Positions 20,073 to 28,563 of a DNA stretch of 64,000 nucleotides are shown one piece after another. The stretch comes from JANWHQ01 sp963775275 (GTDB taxonomy: Bacteria; Pseudomonadota; Alphaproteobacteria; Caulobacterales; Caulobacteraceae): NCBI GenBank assembly GCA_963775275.1, contig CAVZII010000005.1:3658001-3722000 (forward strand). Direction: 5' to 3'. The stretch's first letter is position 1; each line of letters opens with the position of its first letter. Below the pieces are notes generated by a model. That model did not search any database. It had not been told where the DNA came from and saw nothing but the letters and a program-made list of their open reading frames with translations. Position numbers and translations under genes: made by a program.

Positions 20073-20142
20073 GCCGCTCGCGCTTCCCTCGGTCGGCAGG
20101 CGCGATTAGGGTCCGCCCGGCGCCTGCGGCCTGAGGGAATCG

Positions 20143-20548
20143 ATGAACGGACGCCTGGACTGGACCGAGCTGCTCTTCTCGTCGGCGGGGCGGCTGTCGC
20201 GTGCGCCGTTCATCGTCACGGCCGCGGCCCTGTTCGGCGCGGCCGCGCTGTTCGAGTTCTCTGACGTCCCAGCCCGCGCGCTGGATCCTCGGGCTCGTGG
20301 TCTATCCGGTGCTCCTGTGGTGCGGCGCCTCGATCACGGCCAAGCGCCTGCACGACCGTGGTCGTTCGGGCTGGTGGGCGGCGCTGGTGCTCCTGGCGGT
20401 GGTGGCGGTCTGGACGCCGCCGCAGAGCTATCTGGACTTCCTGTTCTCGCTGGTCCTGATCTGGGCGGCCATCGAGCTGTGCGCCATGCCGGGCGAGCAG
20501 GGCGCCAACCGGTTCGGTCCCAATCCCCTGAGACCGGCCGTCGCGTGA
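20143..20548 (+). pseudogene. DUF805 membrane protein 3, frameshifted
   Basis: The first frame gives MNGRLDWTELLFSSAGRLSR and APFIVTAAALFGAAALFEF. At about 20255-20275 the sense passes to the +1 frame, giving RWILGLVVYPVLLWCGASIT, AKRLHDRGRSGWWAALV and the terminal GANRFGPNPLRP. Together they make one ordinary DUF805 protein of about 134 residues with a single indel. This is either a recent mutation or an assembly error. Confidence 0.85.
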
Positions 20549-20730
20549 CGCGCTCCACCTGGAGACGGTTGACGAGGCGTCCTGCGCTGTTCGAAAACAG
20601 GCCCTTGAGCTGTTAACGATATCGCGCTGGCCCCCAGGGCCGAGCGCGGACACGGCCGCAAGGTGAGGGAACGCCTCGGCGCAGAGTTCCGTTGGGCTTT
20701 GATCGCTGGAATCTCGGGAGGCTCGTTCAG

Positions 20731-21645
20731 ATGTTCGGGACGTTGTTCGGCTTCAAGGGCAGGCTCAGCCGCGCGGGTTTCATCGAGGCGTTGCTGTCCA
20801 TCGTCCTGATCGATGTGGGCGTCTTCCTGTTCTCCAGGTACGTCGGCGACTACGGCATGCCCGGCGGCGACCCCACCCATGGGGTCCTGACCGGCGACCT
20901 TCCCAAGTGGCTGCCGATCGCCTTCGCGGTCCTGACGGTCTGGTCGCTCCTTGCCGTGATGGTGAAGCGTTGCCACGACCGCAGCCGGCCCGGCTGGCTG
21001 CTCCTGATCGCCGTGGTTCCGGTGATCGGCTGGCTCTGGCTGCTGGTCGACCTGTTCATCCTTGGCGGGACCAAGGGCCGCAACCGCTATGGCCGCCAGC
21101 CGCACAGCCATGAGCCCGAGCCCTGGAGCGGCGTCTGGGCGCCGGATCCCGAGCCCGCAACGGCGGACGCGGCGGCGGCGGACCCTCATCACGGCGAGGC
21201 CGGCCTGGACTGGACCGGCCAGGGCGTCGCCTCCGGCCATGACCACGGCGGCCATGACCACGGCGACCATGGCCACGGCGGCCACGATGATCATGGCCAC
21301 GACGCTCATGGTCATGAGGATCATGGTCACGATGATCACGTCCACGCCGCCCACGACGCCCACGCCCATGACGATCATGGCCACGGCGACGACCACGACC
21401 ACGGCCATGCCGCTCACGATTCGCACGGACACGACGATCACGGCCATGGCGCCCATGCCGAGGCGTCCCATGGCGACGATCACGGGCACGGCGACCATGG
21501 CCATGACGACCATGGCCATGACGACCGCGGCCATGACGACCATGGCCATGACGACCATGGCCACGCTGACCGCGGGCATGACGACCACGGGCATGGCCAC
21601 GGCGCGCACGCCGATGCGCACGAGGAGCACCACGCCCACGCCTGA
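20731..21645 (+). CDS. DUF805 membrane protein 4 with long His/Asp/Gly-rich tail
   Basis: 304 residues from ATG 20731, which has GGGAGG 9 nt upstream; a TTG at 20692 would add 13 residues. Residues 1-130 are a normal DUF805 domain (MFGTLFGFKGRLSRAGFIEA, MVKRCHDRSRPGWLLLI, GTKGRNRYGRQPHSHEPEPW). From about residue 165 to the end it is low-complexity HD/HG/HDDHGH repeats with dozens of histidines. Such tails usually bind divalent metals (Zn, Ni, Co) or buffer them. The tail is encoded by imperfect GACCATGGCCATGAC-type units. It is the last of four DUF805 genes and converges with lipB. Confidence 0.85.
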   Translation: MFGTLFGFKGRLSRAGFIEALLSIVLIDVGVFLFSRYVGDYGMPGGDPTHGVLTGDLPKWLPIAFAVLTVWSLLAVMVKRCHDRSRPGWLLLIAVVPVIGWLWLLVDLFILGGTKGRNRYGRQPHSHEPEPWSGVWAPDPEPATADAAAADPHHGEAGLDWTGQGVASGHDHGGHDHGDHGHGGHDDHGHDAHGHEDHGHDDHVHAAHDAHAHDDHGHGDDHDHGHAAHDSHGHDDHGHGAHAEASHGDDHGHGDHGHDDHGHDDRGHDDHGHDDHGHADRGHDDHGHGHGAHADAHEEHHAHA

Positions 21646-21669
21646 GGCGGCGGCCGCCGAGGCCAGGCG

Positions 21670-22395
21670 TCAGATCGGCGCCTTGGCCGGCGTGGTGGGA
21701 CCGAACACCAGCTCGAAGCCGCTCTTCAGGGCCGCGTCGGCCTCGTCCATGCCGACGGGCCGGCCGAGGTCGACCAGGCTCGTGACGCCATGCTCGGCGA
21801 TGCCGCACGGGACGATGCCGGCGTAATGGCCGAGGTCGGGCTCCACGTTCAGGCTGATCCCGTGGTAGGTCACCCAGCGGCTGACGCGCACGCCGATGGC
21901 GGCGATCTTGTCCTCGCCGGGGTCATCGGCGGCCCTGCGGCGGACCCACACGCCCACCCGGCCCGGCCGGATCTCGCCGTCCACGTTGAAGGTCGCCAGC
22001 GCTGCGATGATCCAGGCTTCCAGGGCGCGGACGAACCGCCTGACGTCGCGCCCTCGCCTTGTGAGGTCGAGCATCACATAGGCGATCCGCTGGCCGGGCC
22101 CGTGATAGGTGTACTGGCCGCCGCGGCCGGACTCGAACACCGGCAGGAAGTCCGGGTCGAGCAGGTCCTGGGCCTTGGCCGAGACGCCGGCGGTGTAGAG
22201 CGGCGGGTGCTCCAGGAGCCAGACCAGCTCGCTCGCCTGGCCCGCCGCTATCGCGGCCGTGCGCGCCTTCATCGCCTCGACGGCCTCTGTATAGCCGACG
22301 CGCGTCTCTGAGACGGCCCAACCGACGGCCGCGCCGTCCTCGCGCAGCAGCCTGAAGTCCGGCGAGCCGCCGGCGTTTAACTCGCGGTCAAGCAT
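21670..22395 (-). CDS. lipB: Lipoyl(octanoyl) transferase
   Basis: 241 residues. The acyl-thioester Cys197 is in GHYAGIVPCGIAEHGVTSL, the catalytic Lys163 in EDKIAAIGVRVSRWVTYHG, and the substrate loop is ESGRGGQYTYHGPGQRIAY. LipB moves octanoyl from ACP to lipoyl domains of 2-oxoacid dehydrogenases and GcvH. LipA is not in the window. It is divergent from the fliN-like gene, with only about 70 bp between starts. Confidence 0.96.
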   Translation of the reverse strand: MLDRELNAGGSPDFRLLREDGAAVGWAVSETRVGYTEAVEAMKARTAAIAAGQASELVWLLEHPPLYTAGVSAKAQDLLDPDFLPVFESGRGGQYTYHGPGQRIAYVMLDLTRRGRDVRRFVRALEAWIIAALATFNVDGEIRPGRVGVWVRRRAADDPGEDKIAAIGVRVSRWVTYHGISLNVEPDLGHYAGIVPCGIAEHGVTSLVDLGRPVGMDEADAALKSGFELVFGPTTPAKAPI

Positions 22396-22463
22396 GTCAG
22401 CGGCAATGTGGACCAGGCTCCAACTCGCGCAAGAGGCGGGGCCCGAAGGCGGGGTGGTGCGGC

Positions 22464-22712
22464 TTGAGCCAGGTCAGCGCAGTCAATGTCGAAGTCTCGG
22501 TCGTGCTCGGCCGCAGCGTCCTGCCCATGCAGCAGTTGCTGCGGATGGGGCGCGGCGCCGTGATTCCCCTGGACGCAAAGGCCAGCGACGAGGTGTGGAT
22601 CCTGGTCAACAACCATCCGGTCGCCCGCGGCGAGATCCAGATCAACGAGGACAAGATCTGCATCAACGTGACCGGCGCGGCTAACGTGTTCGACTTCATG
22701 GCCGGCGCCTGA
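22464..22712 (+). CDS. FliN/SpoA-domain flagellar switch-type protein
   Basis: 82 residues from TTG 22464. VNVEVSVVLGRSVLPMQQLL and MGRGAVIPLDAKASDEV, followed by LVNNHPVARGEIQI, match the single SpoA (surface presentation of antigens) domain that forms FliN. FliN oligomerises with FliM in the flagellar C-ring and controls motor switching. No other flagellar gene is near, so it is a stand-alone FliN or a paralogue. It is divergent from lipB, with the tRNA downstream. Confidence 0.8.
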   Translation: MSQVSAVNVEVSVVLGRSVLPMQQLLRMGRGAVIPLDAKASDEVWILVNNHPVARGEIQINEDKICINVTGAANVFDFMAGA

Positions 22713-22797
22713 GCGTCGGAATCTCGGGTCCGGCAGGCCGGCCGAGCCGCACTTCACAACCCCTGTCCGGTTTGCTAATCCGCCCCGCTCGCCGGAT

Positions 22798-22882
22798 GCG
22801 GTCGTGGCGGAATTGGTAGACGCGCAGCGTTGAGGTCGCTGTGGGGCAACCCGTGGAAGTTCGAGTCTTCTCGACCGCACCA
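22798..22882 (+). tRNA. tRNA-Leu (GAG anticodon)
   Basis: 85 nt including an encoded CCA. Acceptor GCGGTCG (22798-22804) pairs with CGACCGC (22872-22878). The D region is GGCGGAATTGGTAGACGC. The anticodon stem CAGCG/CGCTG holds the loop TTGAGGT with GAG at positions 34-36. A long variable arm (class II) and a GTTCGAGTC T-loop follow. It reads CUC/CUU leucine codons. Confidence 0.95.
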
Positions 22883-22910
22883 GTGAACGCCGGCGCGCTA
22901 GCGTCCTGAC

Positions 22911-23086
22911 CCTGACGTTCGTCACCGCCCTGGGGGCGACACCGAACGACCGTCAGAGTCGACAAGGACGCTCGCAGCGCAATGATTCTGGTGAGGCTTG
23001 TGAATTTGAAGTTCGCCGTCGAGCTCTCCCTAACGTGCGGGTGAGCTTCAAATTCACCGGACGAGCGCGCGCCGACGAACGTCAGG
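22911..23086. repeat. Large nested palindrome
   Basis: An outer 13-bp perfect inverted repeat CCTGACGTTCGTC (22911-22923)/GACGAACGTCAGG (23074-23086) encloses an inner stem GTGAATTTGAAG (23000-23011)/CTTCAAATTCAC (23046-23057). The inner stem continues into GTTCGCC, the motif also found in the double-hairpin repeat that starts 2 bp further on. It holds no gene. It looks like a diverged relative or partner of that repeat family. Confidence 0.8.
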
Positions 23087-23087
23087 A

Positions 23088-23253
23088 CTAGTGTCCCGAT
23101 TCCGAAGTTCGCCAGCGCATTTGCAAGGCGGATGCGAACTTCGGAATCGATAAGGACACTAGCAAATGTATAATTCTAGTGTGGTTTACGGATCAGAAGT
23201 TCGCAGCCGAGGGCGCCGCCATCATCATGCGAACTTCTGATCCACCACACTAG
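23088..23253. repeat. Double-hairpin interspersed repeat, copy 2
   Basis: 166 bp between CTAG ends, nearly identical to the copies at 6319 and 37357. It sits between the tRNA-Leu/palindrome and mgtE. A short partial echo (GATAAGGACCTAGGCAAAG) follows at about 23257-23276, just before the mgtE ribosome-binding site. Confidence 0.95.
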
Positions 23254-23296
23254 ATCGATAAGGACCTAGGCAAAGCAGAGAGAGGGGGAGGCCGGC

Positions 23297-24715
23297 ATGG
23301 CCCGCGCTAGCGTCGATCTCCAATCCCCGCCGCCGACGGCTCCCGAGGACCTCGAAGGCCTGGCTCTGCGCGACGACTATGCGCTGAACCCACGCTACGT
23401 GGATATGGTGGTCGAGGCGGCCGATCGCGGCGACCAGGCGCGCCTGAAGGAGCTGGTCGGCGCGCTGCATCCGGCGGACGTGGCCGACCTGATGGGCTTC
23501 CTTACCGCCGCCTACCGCGAAGAGGTGATCGCCTTCCTGCCGCCCGACGCGCTCGCCGAGATATTGTCCGAGCTCGAGGACAACATCCGCGAGGAGGTGC
23601 TGGAGAAGGTGCCGCCAGCGACGCTGGCCCGGGCGCTGGGCGAGCTGGAGTCCGACGACGCGGCCGACGTGGTCGAGGATCTGGAGGCGGACAAGCGAGA
23701 CGCCGTGCTCGCGGCGATGTCGGATGTCGACCGCGCGGCGATCGAGAGCTCCCTGGCCTACGACGAGGAATCGGCCGGCCGGCTGATGCAGCGTGAGGTT
23801 CTGGCCGCGCCACAGTTCTGGACCGTGGGCCAGACCATCGACCACGTGCGCAAGACCGCCGACGACCTGCCCGAGCTGTTCTTCGACGTCTATGTGGTGG
23901 ACCCGACCTTCCGTCCCGTCGGCGCCTGCCCGGTGAGCCAGCTTCTCAAGGCGCAGGCCGACGCGCCGCTGTCCTCGATCATGGAGCCGGTGACCGAGAT
24001 CCAGGTCGACATGGATCAGGAGGAGGTCGCCTACATCTTCGACAAGTACCATCTGGTCTCAGCGCCGGTGATCGACCCGGGCGGGCGGCTGGTGGGCCAG
24101 ATCACCGTCGACGACATCGTCGGCGTCATCCAGGAGGAGGCGGAGGAGGACATCCTGGCCCTGGCCCAGGTGTCGGACGCCGGCCGCGACGCCGGGGTGT
24201 TCGGCATCGTGCGCTCGCGGCTGCCGTGGCTGGTGATGAACCTCGCCACCGAGGCGGTGGCGGTGACGAGCATCGCGGTCTTCTCCGGCGAGATCGCCAA
24301 GGTGGTGGCCCTGGCGGTCCTGATGCCGATCGTCTCCTCAGTGGGCGGCAACGCGGGCACCCAGACCCTCGCCGTCGCCGTGCGGGCGCTCTCCAGCCGC
24401 GAGCTGAACGCGGCCAACGCCGTGCGGATCGTCTGGCGCGAGATCGCCGTGGGAGGGCTGAACGGCCTGGCCCTGGCGCTGGTCATGGGCGGGGCGACCT
24501 TCGGCTTCTACCACAACCCCCGGCTGGCCATCACCGTCGCCCTGGCGCTGATCGCCAACACCTTCACCGCGGCCCTGGCCGGCATACTCGCCCCCTTGCT
24601 GTTGGAGCGGATGGGGCGCGACCCGGCGGTTTCCTCGCCGATCTTCGTCACCTTCCTGACCGACTTCATGGGCTTTTTCGCCGTCCTCGCGATTGCGGCC
24701 CTCATCCTGTTGTAA
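23297..24715 (+). CDS. mgtE: Magnesium transporter MgtE
   Basis: 472 residues. The N domain has LVGALHPADVADLMGFL and repeats such as LGELESDDAADVVEDLEADK. Two CBS domains follow (LMQREVLAAPQFWTVGQTI, then SSIMEPVTEIQVDMDQEEVA and DKYHLVSAPVIDPGGRLVGQ). The C-terminal pore has five helices with the conserved PIVSSVGGNAGTQTLAVAVR. It is a Mg2+-gated Mg2+ channel. The start has GGGGGAGG upstream. The CBS and N domains supply Mg2+ sensing, so regulation is mainly at the protein level. Confidence 0.96.
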   Translation: MARASVDLQSPPPTAPEDLEGLALRDDYALNPRYVDMVVEAADRGDQARLKELVGALHPADVADLMGFLTAAYREEVIAFLPPDALAEILSELEDNIREEVLEKVPPATLARALGELESDDAADVVEDLEADKRDAVLAAMSDVDRAAIESSLAYDEESAGRLMQREVLAAPQFWTVGQTIDHVRKTADDLPELFFDVYVVDPTFRPVGACPVSQLLKAQADAPLSSIMEPVTEIQVDMDQEEVAYIFDKYHLVSAPVIDPGGRLVGQITVDDIVGVIQEEAEEDILALAQVSDAGRDAGVFGIVRSRLPWLVMNLATEAVAVTSIAVFSGEIAKVVALAVLMPIVSSVGGNAGTQTLAVAVRALSSRELNAANAVRIVWREIAVGGLNGLALALVMGGATFGFYHNPRLAITVALALIANTFTAALAGILAPLLLERMGRDPAVSSPIFVTFLTDFMGFFAVLAIAALILL

Positions 24716-24782
24716 TCGGCGTTGATCTTGCTCCGCGGAGCGCGGACGGCCGACGTCTGTGCCAAACTGGACCAAGCGATCG

Positions 24783-26078
24783 ATGAAACCGCGCCAACAG
24801 GTCACCCGCGCCGCGATCGAGTTGATCGAGCGATTCGAGGGCTATCGCCGCTCGGCCGCTCAGCTCGAGAATGGCCGCTGGACCATCGGCTACGGCCACA
24901 CCAAGACAGCCCGCCAGAGCGCCGAGGTGTCGAAGGCCGACGCCGAGGCGCTGCTCCTCTATGACCTGATGGAAATCGCCGGCGCGCTGAACGAGTGGGT
25001 CTACACGCCGCTGACCCAGAACCAGTTCGACGCCCTGGCCGCGTTCGTCTTCAACATCGGGCTCGATAACTTCAAGCACTCCAGCGTGCTTCGCCGCCTG
25101 AACGAAGGCGCGCTGCTCCAGGCCGCCTGCGCCATGGAAATGTGGCGCAAAGCCGATCTCGACGGCGAACGGATCGTGGTCGACGCCCTCGTCCGGCGGC
25201 GGGCGGCCGAGAAGACCCTGTTCCTGACTCCGCCGCACGGGTTCATCCCCGCGCCGACGCCGATCATCAGGCCGGCGGTCGACCACGACATCACCGGCCA
25301 CGTGCCGGCGCAGCGCCCGGTGGAGGTGAAGGCCGCGCTCGAGGGCGAACGCGCCGTCGCCGAGCGCGTCGGCGCCGTTGCGGCCCTGCGCCCGGTCGAG
25401 GATGTGGAGGCCGAGGGCCCATCGGCCAGCCAGGTGGCGGCCGACGAGATCACCGCGCGCCTCCAGTCCCTGTTGAGCGAGGCGGAAGACGCGTCGGAGG
25501 AGCCCGAAGCGGCGGCGCCCTCGTTTCCCGCCGACGGCGGGTCCGCGGAGCTGGAGCTTCCCGCCCCGCCTGCGGAGCCGTTGGAGGCTCCCGCCGAAGC
25601 GAGCGAGCCAGAGACGGCCGCGATCGCCGAAGCTTCGGCGAGCGGCGCCTTCAGCCTGACCGCGCCGTCCGAAGTGGAGCCGATCGAGCCCGATCCGCTT
25701 GCCGGGCTCGCCCCGCCCGTTGTCGAGACGGTCGGTCCGGCCGAGCCGCAGCTCTTCGAGCCCGCGCCCGAGCCCGAGCCGATGGTCTTCGCGCCGGCGC
25801 CGGATCACCGCTTCGACGACGTCCCCGACTTCGGCGAGGTCCCGGTGGAGTCGACCGGCGTCCTGGGCGCCGTTCCTAGGTTCATCGGTCTGATGCTGGT
25901 GGGGCTCGTGGTCTTCGCCGGCGCCCTGTTCTGGGCCTTCAACACCCGTCACCAGGGCGAGGGCCTGTTCACGCCCCAGATCATGGTGGCTCTGGGGCTC
26001 GGGTTCGCCGGCATCGGCTGTGTCGCCATCGCCGTCTACTTCCTACTGGAACGCCTGGGGGGCCGGGAGGAGCCGTAA
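24783..26078 (+). CDS. spmX: SpmX-like polar development protein (lysozyme-like domain)
   Basis: 431 residues from ATG 24783. The N-terminal GH24/T4-lysozyme-like domain (about 1-150) opens MKPRQQVTRAAIELIERFEG with the Glu19 that corresponds to the catalytic glutamate, then WTIGYGHTKTARQSAEVSK and LTQNQFDALAAFVFNIGLDN. A long acidic Pro/Ala/Glu linker (about 190-360) leads to two C-terminal membrane helices (about 367-386 and 399-422). This is the architecture known for Caulobacter SpmX, which localises and activates the kinase DivJ at the stalked pole and sets stalk position in Asticcacaulis. It supports assignment to Caulobacterales. Confidence 0.9.
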   Translation: MKPRQQVTRAAIELIERFEGYRRSAAQLENGRWTIGYGHTKTARQSAEVSKADAEALLLYDLMEIAGALNEWVYTPLTQNQFDALAAFVFNIGLDNFKHSSVLRRLNEGALLQAACAMEMWRKADLDGERIVVDALVRRRAAEKTLFLTPPHGFIPAPTPIIRPAVDHDITGHVPAQRPVEVKAALEGERAVAERVGAVAALRPVEDVEAEGPSASQVAADEITARLQSLLSEAEDASEEPEAAAPSFPADGGSAELELPAPPAEPLEAPAEASEPETAAIAEASASGAFSLTAPSEVEPIEPDPLAGLAPPVVETVGPAEPQLFEPAPEPEPMVFAPAPDHRFDDVPDFGEVPVESTGVLGAVPRFIGLMLVGLVVFAGALFWAFNTRHQGEGLFTPQIMVALGLGFAGIGCVAIAVYFLLERLGGREEP

Positions 26079-26213
26079 GCGTACCGAGTTGCGTAGCGTT
26101 GAGTTGGCGCCAGTTCGGCGCCCAGTGCAGTAGCGTTGTTCCCAGTACCAGTTGAGGCGCGCCGTTCGCGCGCCGCTCCTCCCGCGGGCGGAGGGGCCGT
26201 GGTAATCAGGGGG

Positions 26214-27380
26214 ATGATCCCCAACCACGGCCCCTCACTCGATTTCGGGCTCGGCGAGACCGCCGACGCCATCCGCGAGGCCACCGCCCGCTTCGCCGCC
26301 GACCGCATCGCCCCGCTGGCGGCCGACATCGACGCCTCCAACCAGTTTCCCCGCACGCTGTGGCCCGAGATGGGCGCGCTCGGCCTGCACGGGATCACCG
26401 TGGAGGAGGAATGGGGCGGCCTCGGCCTCGGCTATCTGGAGCATGTGGTGGCGATGGAGGAGGTCTCGCGCGCCTCCGCCTCGGTCGGCCTGTCCTACGG
26501 GGCCCACTCCAATCTGTGCGTGAACCAGATCCGGCGGTGGGGCTCGGCCGAGCACAAGGGCCGCTACCTGCCCGGGCTCATCTCGGGCGAGCACGTGGGC
26601 GCGCTCGCCATGTCCGAAGCCGGCGCCGGCTCGGACGTGGTGTCGATGAAGCTGCGCGCCGAGCGCAAGGGCGACCGCTACGTCCTGAACGGGACCAAGT
26701 TCTGGATCACCAACGGTCCGGAGGCCGACGTCCTGGTGGTCTACGCCAAGACCGATCCCGAGGCCGGCGCTCGCGGCGTCACCGCCTTCCTGATCGAGAA
26801 GGGATTCCAGGGTTTCCGCTGCGCCCAGAAGCTCGACAAGATGGGCATGCGCGGCTCGGACACCGGCGAGCTGGTGTTCGAGGACTGCGAGGTCCCGGCC
26901 GGGAACGTCATGGGCGAGGTCGGCGGCGGCGTGAAGGTGCTGATGAGCGGCCTGGACTACGAGCGCGCGGTGCTGGCCGCCGGTCCGCTCGGCATCATGC
27001 AGGCCTGCCTGGACGTGGTGCTGCCCTATGTCCGCGAGCGCCGCCAGTTCGGCCAGCCGATCGGCGCCTTCCAGCTGATGCAGGCCAAGGTCGCCGACAT
27101 GTACGTCGCGCTGAACTCGGCCCGCGCCTACGTCTATGCGGTCGCCAGGGCCTGCGACGCGGGCCACACGACCCGCTTCGACGCGGCCGGCGCGATCCTT
27201 TTCGCCTCCGAGCGCGCCGTGGAGTGCGCCCTGCAGGCCATCCAGGCATTGGGCGGGGCGGGCTACACCAAGGACTATCCGGTCGAGCGCTTGCTGCGCG
27301 ACGCCAAGCTCTACGACATCGGCGCCGGCACCAATGAGATCCGCCGCTTCCTGATCGGGCGCGAGCTGATCGGCGTCTGA
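26214..27380 (+). CDS. ivd: Isovaleryl-CoA dehydrogenase
   Basis: 388 residues from ATG 26214, with CAGGGGG just upstream. Acyl-CoA dehydrogenase signatures are intact: ALAMSEAGAGSDVVSMKLRA, the FAD/substrate segment KFWITNGPEADVLVVYAKTD and the terminal IGAGTNEIRRFLIGRELIG. The glutamate in SGLDYERAVLAAGPLG is at the position used as base by isovaleryl-CoA dehydrogenases. It oxidises isovaleryl-CoA to 3-methylcrotonyl-CoA in leucine breakdown and gives electrons to ETF (etfAB at 0.9-2.6 kb). The next pathway enzymes are at 33.9, 36.5 and 38.5 kb. Confidence 0.93.
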   Translation: MIPNHGPSLDFGLGETADAIREATARFAADRIAPLAADIDASNQFPRTLWPEMGALGLHGITVEEEWGGLGLGYLEHVVAMEEVSRASASVGLSYGAHSNLCVNQIRRWGSAEHKGRYLPGLISGEHVGALAMSEAGAGSDVVSMKLRAERKGDRYVLNGTKFWITNGPEADVLVVYAKTDPEAGARGVTAFLIEKGFQGFRCAQKLDKMGMRGSDTGELVFEDCEVPAGNVMGEVGGGVKVLMSGLDYERAVLAAGPLGIMQACLDVVLPYVRERRQFGQPIGAFQLMQAKVADMYVALNSARAYVYAVARACDAGHTTRFDAAGAILFASERAVECALQAIQALGGAGYTKDYPVERLLRDAKLYDIGAGTNEIRRFLIGRELIGV

Positions 27381-27391
27381 GGCCGAACGCG

Positions 27392-28039
27392 ATGCTGAAG
27401 GTCTGGGGACGCAAGAGCTCGTTCAACGTCCAGAAGGTGATGTGGCTGGTCGGCGAGCTGGGACTGGCGCACGAGCACATCCCGGCCGGCGGAGACTTCG
27501 GCGGGCTTGCCGAGCCGTCGTTCCTGAAGATGAACCCGCACGGTCGGGTCCCGGTCATCGACGACGGCGGGCTCGTCGTCTGGGAGTCCAACGCGATCCT
27601 GCGGTATCTCGCGGCCCGCTACGGCCAGGGCCGGTTCTGGAGCGAGGATCCGGGCCGGCGCGCCGCCGCCGACCAGTGGATCGAATGGACCCAGACGGCG
27701 CTGCAGCCGCAGTTCATGAACGCGGTCTTCTGGGGCTTCTACCGGACGCCCGAGTCCCAGCGGAACTGGCCGCGCATCCGCGAGGCGACCCAGGCCTGCG
27801 CGGGCCACATGCGCATGCTCGACCGTCTGCTCGACGGACGAGACTACCTGCTGGGCGATGAACTCGGCCTCGCCGACATTCCCGCCGGAACGATCCTCTA
27901 CCGCTACTTCCGCCTGGACATCGAGCGCCCGGAGGTCCCGAACGTCGAGGCCTGGCGGGCGCGGCTGGAGGCGCGGCCGGCCTACCGCGAGCACGTGATG
28001 GTCCCGTTCGATGAGCTGAAGGGACGGCTCGACTACTGA
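27392..28039 (+). CDS. Glutathione S-transferase family protein
   Basis: 215 residues. The thioredoxin-like N-terminal domain has KVWGRKSSFNVQKVMWLVGE and the glutathione-binding PHGRVPVIDDG...WESNAILRYLAARYG. The alpha-helical C-terminal domain has LLGDELGLADIPAGTILYRY with the N-capping box. It starts 11 bp after ivd, so it is cotranscribed and may belong to the catabolic operon. The substrate is unknown. Confidence 0.92.
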   Translation: MLKVWGRKSSFNVQKVMWLVGELGLAHEHIPAGGDFGGLAEPSFLKMNPHGRVPVIDDGGLVVWESNAILRYLAARYGQGRFWSEDPGRRAAADQWIEWTQTALQPQFMNAVFWGFYRTPESQRNWPRIREATQACAGHMRMLDRLLDGRDYLLGDELGLADIPAGTILYRYFRLDIERPEVPNVEAWRARLEARPAYREHVMVPFDELKGRLDY

Positions 28040-28118
28040 GCGGCCACGCCGGGCTCTGGCGTTCCGGCGCGGATCACGGCATCACTGCGACCATCGGGCT
28101 CCACGGAATTTGGCGCGA

Positions 28119-28559
28119 ATGAAGGCGGGAGCTGCAGTTCTGGGATTGGCCGCCGTCCTTCTGGCGGGCGGATGCGCGAGCCAGAAGGCCGCCGCGCCGA
28201 CGCTCGCCCGGGAACGGATCACCTGTCCGGTCGGCCAGACCCGCGGCGTCAATGTCGAGCTGGTGTTCGGCCGAAACGTGGGCGGCAAGCTCGGCGTGTC
28301 GGATGCGGACTGGAAGAGCTTCGTGGACGAGGACATCACGCCCCGCTACCCGGACGGCTTCAGCGTCATGGACGTCCAGGGCCTCTGGCGCGCATCCAAC
28401 GGCCGGATGGTCAACGAGCCGTCCAAGGTGCTCTACCTGGTGCTGGACGGCGGGCCGGACGATCCCGCCAAGATCGAGCACATCCGCGAGGCCTATAAGC
28501 GCCGCTTCCGTCAGGACGCGGTGCTGATGGTCGCCCACCAGGTCTGCTACGCGTTCTGA
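28119..28559 (+). CDS. DUF3574 lipoprotein
   Basis: 146 residues from ATG 28119 (TTG 28110 is also possible). The signal peptide ends in the lipobox LLAGGC, giving a lipoprotein. The DUF3574 core is VNVELVFGRNVGGKLGVSDA, WKSFVDEDITPRYPDGFSVM and VLYLVLDGGPDDPAKIEHIR. The family is small, envelope-located and uncharacterised. It converges with the protease gene 4 bp downstream. Confidence 0.85.
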   Translation: MKAGAAVLGLAAVLLAGGCASQKAAAPTLARERITCPVGQTRGVNVELVFGRNVGGKLGVSDADWKSFVDEDITPRYPDGFSVMDVQGLWRASNGRMVNEPSKVLYLVLDGGPDDPAKIEHIREAYKRRFRQDAVLMVAHQVCYAF

Positions 28560-28563
28560 GGGC

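Noticed and set aside
21240..21620. Near-regular GACCATGGCCACGGC units considered as a CRISPR or tandem noncoding repeat
   Set aside because: The units are in frame, have no spacers and encode the His/Asp/Gly tail of the DUF805 protein. No CRISPR array was seen anywhere in the window.
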